NCBI GenBank assembly: GCA_963831705.1
Contig: CAWHRE010000010.1
Coordinates: forward strand, 1,736,001 to 1,800,000
Source of the DNA: DASQPR01 sp963831705
Lineage (GTDB): Bacteria > Actinomycetota > Actinomycetes > Mycobacteriales > Micromonosporaceae
Direction of reading: 5' to 3'
DNA length: 64,000 bases
The position numbers were made by a program, and so were the translations under genes. Below are positions 59,835-64,000 of the stretch, piece after piece (positions within the stretch are counted from its first letter, which is position 1; every line of letters begins with the position of its first letter). A model generated the notes under the pieces. The model was not told where the DNA came from. It saw only the letters and a program-made list of their open reading frames with translations, and did no database searches.

Positions 59835-60674
59835 ATGCAGATCAAGGTCAACGGTGTCGAGTTGTGCGTGGAGACGTTCGGGGATCGGGCGGATCCGCCG
59901 GTACTGCTGGTTGGCGTCACGATGCTGAGCTGGCCGGACGAGCTGTGCACGGCGCTGGCCGGGCGGTATGTGGTGCGCTACGACCTGCGCGATGCCGGCC
60001 AGTCGACGTTCGTCGACCCGGACGCGCCCGCCTACGACTTGCGTGACCTGGTGACCGACGCGTCCGAGCTGTTGCTGGCGCTGGACCTGGCACGTACACA
60101 CGTGGTCGGCATGGGCGTCGGAGGTTTCGTGGCGCAATTGCTGGCTCTCGATCACGCCGAGCAGGTTGCGTCACTGACGTTGGTTTCCACCCGCCCGGTC
60201 GCTCCGGGCCCGGTCGATCCCGACCTGCCGGACCATGCGCCAGAGATGGCGCAGGTGTTCGGGCGTCCCCAGCCGGACTGGACCGATCGCGACGACGTGA
60301 TCGACTACATGACCGGTTCCGCGCGGCTGATGTCCGGGTCGCGAGGATTCAATGAGCAAGAGGTACGGGCGACGGTCGGGTCGGTTTTCGATCGAGCGGG
60401 ACGTACCGCGACGGCGCAGCGAGCGAGCCATCTGGGCAGCATGTTCGCCGGCATCGATTGTCGGCCGCGATGGCGCGAGCGGCTCTCCGAGATCACCGCG
60501 CCGACTCTGGTGATCCACGGGGACGAGGATCCGTTCTTTCCGCACCGGAACGGCGTGGCGTTGGCGGCCGAGATTCCAGGTGCCACGCTGCTCACGTTGC
60601 CCGGCATCGGCCAGGGCGTACCGCGCGCGACATGGCCCACCGTCGTGGCCGCCCTGTTACGCCACACGTCCTGA
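59835..60674 (+). CDS. Alpha/beta-hydrolase-fold protein without the usual catalytic Ser and His
   Basis: A 279-residue alpha/beta hydrolase. The nucleophile elbow is HVVGMGVGGFVAQLL where GxSxGG is expected, so Ser is replaced by Gly 94. The C-terminal catalytic His region reads PGIGQGVPRATW, with Gln 260 for His. The acid-loop Asp is kept (VIHGDEDPFFP). Other parts look normal (YDLRDAGQSTF, ASLTLVSTRPVAP). It is likely a non-enzymatic binder or receptor-like fold, as in some sensors. ATG 59835 has GGGGGG upstream. Divergent from the SIR2-SLOG gene. Confidence 0.85.
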   Translation: MQIKVNGVELCVETFGDRADPPVLLVGVTMLSWPDELCTALAGRYVVRYDLRDAGQSTFVDPDAPAYDLRDLVTDASELLLALDLARTHVVGMGVGGFVAQLLALDHAEQVASLTLVSTRPVAPGPVDPDLPDHAPEMAQVFGRPQPDWTDRDDVIDYMTGSARLMSGSRGFNEQEVRATVGSVFDRAGRTATAQRASHLGSMFAGIDCRPRWRERLSEITAPTLVIHGDEDPFFPHRNGVALAAEIPGATLLTLPGIGQGVPRATWPTVVAALLRHTS

Positions 60675-60701
60675 CCGGCAACGCCGACTCCTCTGCTGCG
60701 G

Positions 60702-61403
60702 TTACGTTGTCGGTACCGGCAGGTGGAAGACCGACCAACCGTCCACCGGCTGGAAACCGAGCCTTGCGTTGACCTGCCGCATATGCGTGTTCTCGTCGGC
60801 GTTCCACGCGTCGATAACCTGGAGAGCCGGCTCGTGTGCCCGTGCGTACGCGTGGTTGGCCGACTTCACGAGCACACCGAGACGCCGTCCCCGGTGGGCA
60901 GGCTGCCGAGCCGCTGTCGAGTACCAGTGATAACCACGACCGAGCTGGGTCGCCTCCTCGCGGCGTACCCGATCCGCGTCGTAGGACTTCTGCTCGACCG
61001 CCAGGTCACCGGTCGGGGCGTCGAGCATGAGGCGGGTCTGTAGAGCGGCGATATCGCCAATGATTTCTTCAGGTACCGCATCGCGCCACTGCACCAATGA
61101 ATAGCCATCCGCATGGGTCCACGCTTCGGTCAGCACAGCCTGATCGGACCCGGCATGGTCGACCGTCCGGTACCCGGATCTGATGCTGGTCATGCCGGGT
61201 TGGTGACCGCGCTGGGTGAGGTATCGCGAGGCCCGCGACGAGGCTCCGGTTGTGCCGTCGTGCGGCTGCGTATACCTCCGCCAGCAGCTTGGTACCGATG
61301 CCGGCCGACTGGGCGTGGGGGAAGTCGGGCGAGTCATGGCGGGCAACCGCGACCACCGATTTGTCACTTGTCCGTTCGCGCAACCGATGAGAAGCTTTCG
61401 CAT
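60702..61403 (-). pseudogene. GNAT acetyltransferase, frameshifted and 5' truncated
   Basis: A two-domain GNAT protein remnant. Frame 1 holds SAGIGTKLLAEVYAAARRHN, the acetyl-CoA site of the N-terminal GNAT domain; frame 2 takes over near 61239 at a GGG run (ASRYLTQRGHQPGM) and runs to the normal end (GVLVKSANHAYARAHEPALQ, ARLGFQPVDGWSVFHLPVP). The first strands of domain 1 are missing, since the upstream DNA belongs to the next gene. So this is a true pseudogene even if the frame break is an error. Confidence 0.7.
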
Positions 61404-61432
61404 CAGATCTGAGATAAACACGGGGGAATTTC

Positions 61433-64000
61433 GTGACCAAATCACGTCGGGTACGGCTGCGTCATGGCTTGACCGCCGCGCTCCTACTCCTTGCCGGATT
61501 CGCCATTCCGGGGCGCGCCGATGCCGATACCGGAACGATTCTGGTCGTCGCGAAAACCGCGGCCTGTAGCGACTCCGGTCCGGCCACTGTGGCGACACCG
61601 TTCTGTACGCTGCAGCACGCGTTGGACGTCGTGAACCCGGGTGACACGATTGCCGCCAACGGAATATTCCCGGCCGTGACAATGACCCGATCCGGTACGC
61701 CTTCGGCACCGATCACAATTGCGCGTCTTGGCTACGTCGTCAGTGGAGCCGCATCAAATTTTTACGTCGGGGATCAGGCCGCCGACGTGCGGCCGGCCTT
61801 CACATTCAGCGGGGTTCATGACGTCCAGGCATTCCAGATGTCCATGGGCGGAAATGATTCGGAGCCCGGGGTCCTGTTGAGTGATTCGCACGATGTCACG
61901 TTTACGCAGGAGAGGCTCTCCGCGGGTAACGCAGCCGTCGCACTTGAGGTCGATGGTACGTCGTCGAACATTTCGGTCTATCGCACGTCGTTGAACGACG
62001 GCGAATCCGATGGCGTCCACATCGACTCGGGCGCATCCAACATCGTGCTTTCCACGAATAACGTCAACGCCCGCCACGTCGGTATCGCCGCCAACGGCGC
62101 TCAGCACGTGTCGATCACCAGCAACACCATCTGGACCCAAGGCGGCAACGGCGTAACGCTCACCGGCGGCTCGAATGCGACGCTGGAAAACAATGTCCTG
62201 ACCACGATCAGCTACACCAACGCCCCGGGCGTGGGCATCGTTGTGGCGGCGGACTCATTGTCGACGGTGCACGTCGACTACAACGCAATGGACTCTCGTG
62301 GCGGCGGAGCCGACTACATGTGGGGTGGCAAGGCCTACGTGACACCGGCCGCGTTCACCGCGGCCACGGGGCAGGGCGTCCACGACGTGAATGCTCCGGG
62401 CGGCCTGGCCGAAGGCTCGCCGGCGGTCGATTCCGCTGATGTCAACGCCGTCGGAGAGCTGAGCATCGATTACACCAATCGGCCGCGACGGGACGACCCA
62501 TTGGTGGCGAATACCGGTGCCGGCTCCTCGACCTATTACGACCGCGGTGCGGTCGAACTACAGGACTCTATTTCGTTCCCCGCACAGCCGAGCCCACCTC
62601 CCGCAGGCGTGGTGCCGTGGACCTACGCGGCCCCGGCCGCAACCTCGGCCTGGGGAGAGCCGTTGACGGTGACGACGAACTACGGCGACGGCAGCGCTCC
62701 GGTCACGTCGACGGGTACAGCGCCGCCGCACACGTACACCGCGACCGGAACGTACTACGTGTCGGCAATGGCGACGGACACCGACGGCACGGTTGGATAC
62801 ACCCCCACCGAGTGGGTGGTGGCGGCGACCCCATCGGCCTCGCAGCTTTCCATCGCAGCCGCTTTGCAGCAGGAGTCCCCGACAACGTACGACCTGGACA
62901 CGTTGCAGTTCACGTTCTCGCTACCGGACTCGTTCGAGGCCTATGGCAACACGTTGGTCGACTTCGGAGACGGATCGACGCCCCAGTTGGCGTACGACGG
63001 CATGACCCACAGCTACTTCCAGCCCGGCTACTACACGGTGAGCGTGAGCAGGACGGACGTTCTCGGCCGGATCTCGACCGCAAGTACGGTGGTAGCCGCC
63101 GGTCTGGGCTTCGCGGCCCGGACGCCCATCCGTGACTACGACACGCGCCAGGCCAAGAAGCAGATCCCGGGTCATGGCACGCTCCAGCTTTCCGCCGATC
63201 AACTGCACGCCACCGGCGCTGCGGTCGTGCTCAACACGACGGTCACGAACGCCGCACAGAGCGGTTACCTGGTCGTGTATCCGGGCGGGACGAATCGCCC
63301 GAACGCCTCGGTCGAGAACTTCGCGGCCCACCAGACCGTGGCGAACCAGAGCACCGACCTGATCAACGGAACCCTGAACTTCTACAACGCGAGCGCCGGG
63401 CCAATCGACCTGATCGTGGATACGTTCGGGTCGCAGGCGGTCGGCCCGTCGCTGGCAAGTTACAAGCCGATCGGTCCGACTCGAGCCCTGGACACCCGTG
63501 GTGGCGCGGCCGTCGCCGGCGGCGGCACGGCAACGGTCGACGTGGCCGCGGTCGGCGTACCGGCGGATGCGCAGGACGTCGTCCTCAACATCACGACCAC
63601 GAATACGCACAGCAGCGGGTACCTCAGCGCGTACGCGCCGGGCAGCACCACAACGACCTCGGTGTCCAACTGGGCGTCCGGGCAGACCGTTGCGAACCTC
63701 GTGGTGGTACCGGTCGCCGGTGGCAAGGTGACGTTGAAGAACTACGGATCCGGCACGGTGAACTTCATCGCCGACGTGGCCGGCTATTACAGCGTGCGGA
63801 CCACGCCGGACCAGACCGTGTACATGCCGGTTGCGCCGACACGGATCATGGATACCCGTACCGGAGCCGGCGTCGCGGGCCATGTTGCCCAGCTCGCACC
63901 GGGTCAGACCATCAAGCTGATGATCAGCGGCAAGTCGGGCGTACCGGTGAGCGGGGTGACCGCCGCGGCCTTGAACCTCACCGCGACCGCGGCCAAGGGC
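61433..64000 (+). CDS. Large secreted protein: beta-helix, PKD and xTRxxDTR repeats (3' truncated)
   Basis: The frame is open from GTG 61433 to the last base (856 codons), so the end lies outside. GGGGGA precedes the start by 5 nt; the 5' context CACGGGGGA resembles that of the gene at 21405. Signal peptide: LRHGLTAALLLLAGFAIPGR, cut near ADAD. Residues ~30-370 form a right-handed parallel beta-helix of the pectate-lyase/polysaccharide-lyase fold (NISVYRTSLNDGESDGVHID, HVSITSNTIWTQGGNGVTLT). Two PKD domains follow (LTVTTNYGDGSAPVTSTG, LVDFGDGSTPQL). Then come repeats TPIRDYDTR, GPTRALDTRGG and APTRIMDTRTGAG. It probably binds or modifies surface or environmental polysaccharide. Confidence 0.88.
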   Translation, partial: MTKSRRVRLRHGLTAALLLLAGFAIPGRADADTGTILVVAKTAACSDSGPATVATPFCTLQHALDVVNPGDTIAANGIFPAVTMTRSGTPSAPITIARLGYVVSGAASNFYVGDQAADVRPAFTFSGVHDVQAFQMSMGGNDSEPGVLLSDSHDVTFTQERLSAGNAAVALEVDGTSSNISVYRTSLNDGESDGVHIDSGASNIVLSTNNVNARHVGIAANGAQHVSITSNTIWTQGGNGVTLTGGSNATLENNVLTTISYTNAPGVGIVVAADSLSTVHVDYNAMDSRGGGADYMWGGKAYVTPAAFTAATGQGVHDVNAPGGLAEGSPAVDSADVNAVGELSIDYTNRPRRDDPLVANTGAGSSTYYDRGAVELQDSISFPAQPSPPPAGVVPWTYAAPAATSAWGEPLTVTTNYGDGSAPVTSTGTAPPHTYTATGTYYVSAMATDTDGTVGYTPTEWVVAATPSASQLSIAAALQQESPTTYDLDTLQFTFSLPDSFEAYGNTLVDFGDGSTPQLAYDGMTHSYFQPGYYTVSVSRTDVLGRISTASTVVAAGLGFAARTPIRDYDTRQAKKQIPGHGTLQLSADQLHATGAAVVLNTTVTNAAQSGYLVVYPGGTNRPNASVENFAAHQTVANQSTDLINGTLNFYNASAGPIDLIVDTFGSQAVGPSLASYKPIGPTRALDTRGGAAVAGGGTATVDVAAVGVPADAQDVVLNITTTNTHSSGYLSAYAPGSTTTTSVSNWASGQTVANLVVVPVAGGKVTLKNYGSGTVNFIADVAGYYSVRTTPDQTVYMPVAPTRIMDTRTGAGVAGHVAQLAPGQTIKLMISGKSGVPVSGVTAAALNLTATAAKG

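Noticed and set aside
58556..60046. Open frame of 496 codons on the + strand over the SIR2-SLOG gene
   Set aside because: Antisense of a protein with intact SIR2 and SLOG motifs.

Overview
The window reads as chromosomal DNA of a high-GC, probably soil-living and possibly mycelial actinomycete. The evidence is the fhaA-fhaB-pstP-rodA-pbpA-pknA-pknB cell-wall and phospho-signalling operon, XRE/DUF5753 plus DUF397 gene pairs, a chaplin-like protein, PASTA proteins and many leaderless genes. The genus cannot be fixed from sequence alone; several hypothetical proteins look like ones I know from Micromonosporaceae-type actinomycetes.

Layout. 1-5.9 kb: short or branched acyl-CoA catabolism (biotin carboxylase end, HMG-CoA lyase, carboxyltransferase, acyl-CoA dehydrogenase) interrupted by a small secreted or chaplin-like locus. 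5.9-11.4 kb: an STAND-type regulator, a divergent MarR/YceI pair and a GCS2 ligase. 11.4-15.6 kb: membrane and PASTA proteins, one with eight Asp-rich Thr repeats. 15.9-19.1 kb: an XRE/DUF397 module, small hypotheticals and adenosine deaminase. 19.1-21.0 kb: a WecG-type glycosyltransferase and a sugar epimerase with a dense cluster of frameshifts. 21.2-26.2 kb: tRNA-Leu, a repeat-rich secreted protein, and a second XRE module with two DUF397 genes. 26.4-37 kb: the fha/pst/rod/pbp/pkn operon and a proline-rich membrane protein. 37-48.6 kb: a peptide-binding lipoprotein, a thioredoxin/NHL protein, 5-oxoprolinase pxpBCA, haemolysin III, SixA, a FadE5-like dehydrogenase, a SpoIIE-type phosphatase and small genes.

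48.7-57.65 kb is a genomic island: an intact tRNA-Gly(CCC) is followed 8.9 kb later by a 46-bp repeat of its 3' end. The island carries two ArsR repressors, an aquaporin and arsenate reductase. Divergent from these are an oxidoreductase, a transporter, an M28-type peptidase and two tiny Cys-rich proteins, one with four CC pairs. Just outside the right end lie a NUDIX hydrolase and a SIR2-SLOG protein resembling Thoeris ThsA, without a visible TIR partner. The window ends inside a large secreted protein (61433 to the end) that is open to the last base.

Cross-cutting signals. A 59-nt palindromic element occurs three times, each time between convergent genes. At least a dozen genes have a -10-like hexamer 6-8 nt before the start codon and no Shine-Dalgarno sequence, so they look leaderless. 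About ten single-base frame breaks occur, most of them within 1.1 kb, which suggests either local assembly error or very recent decay.
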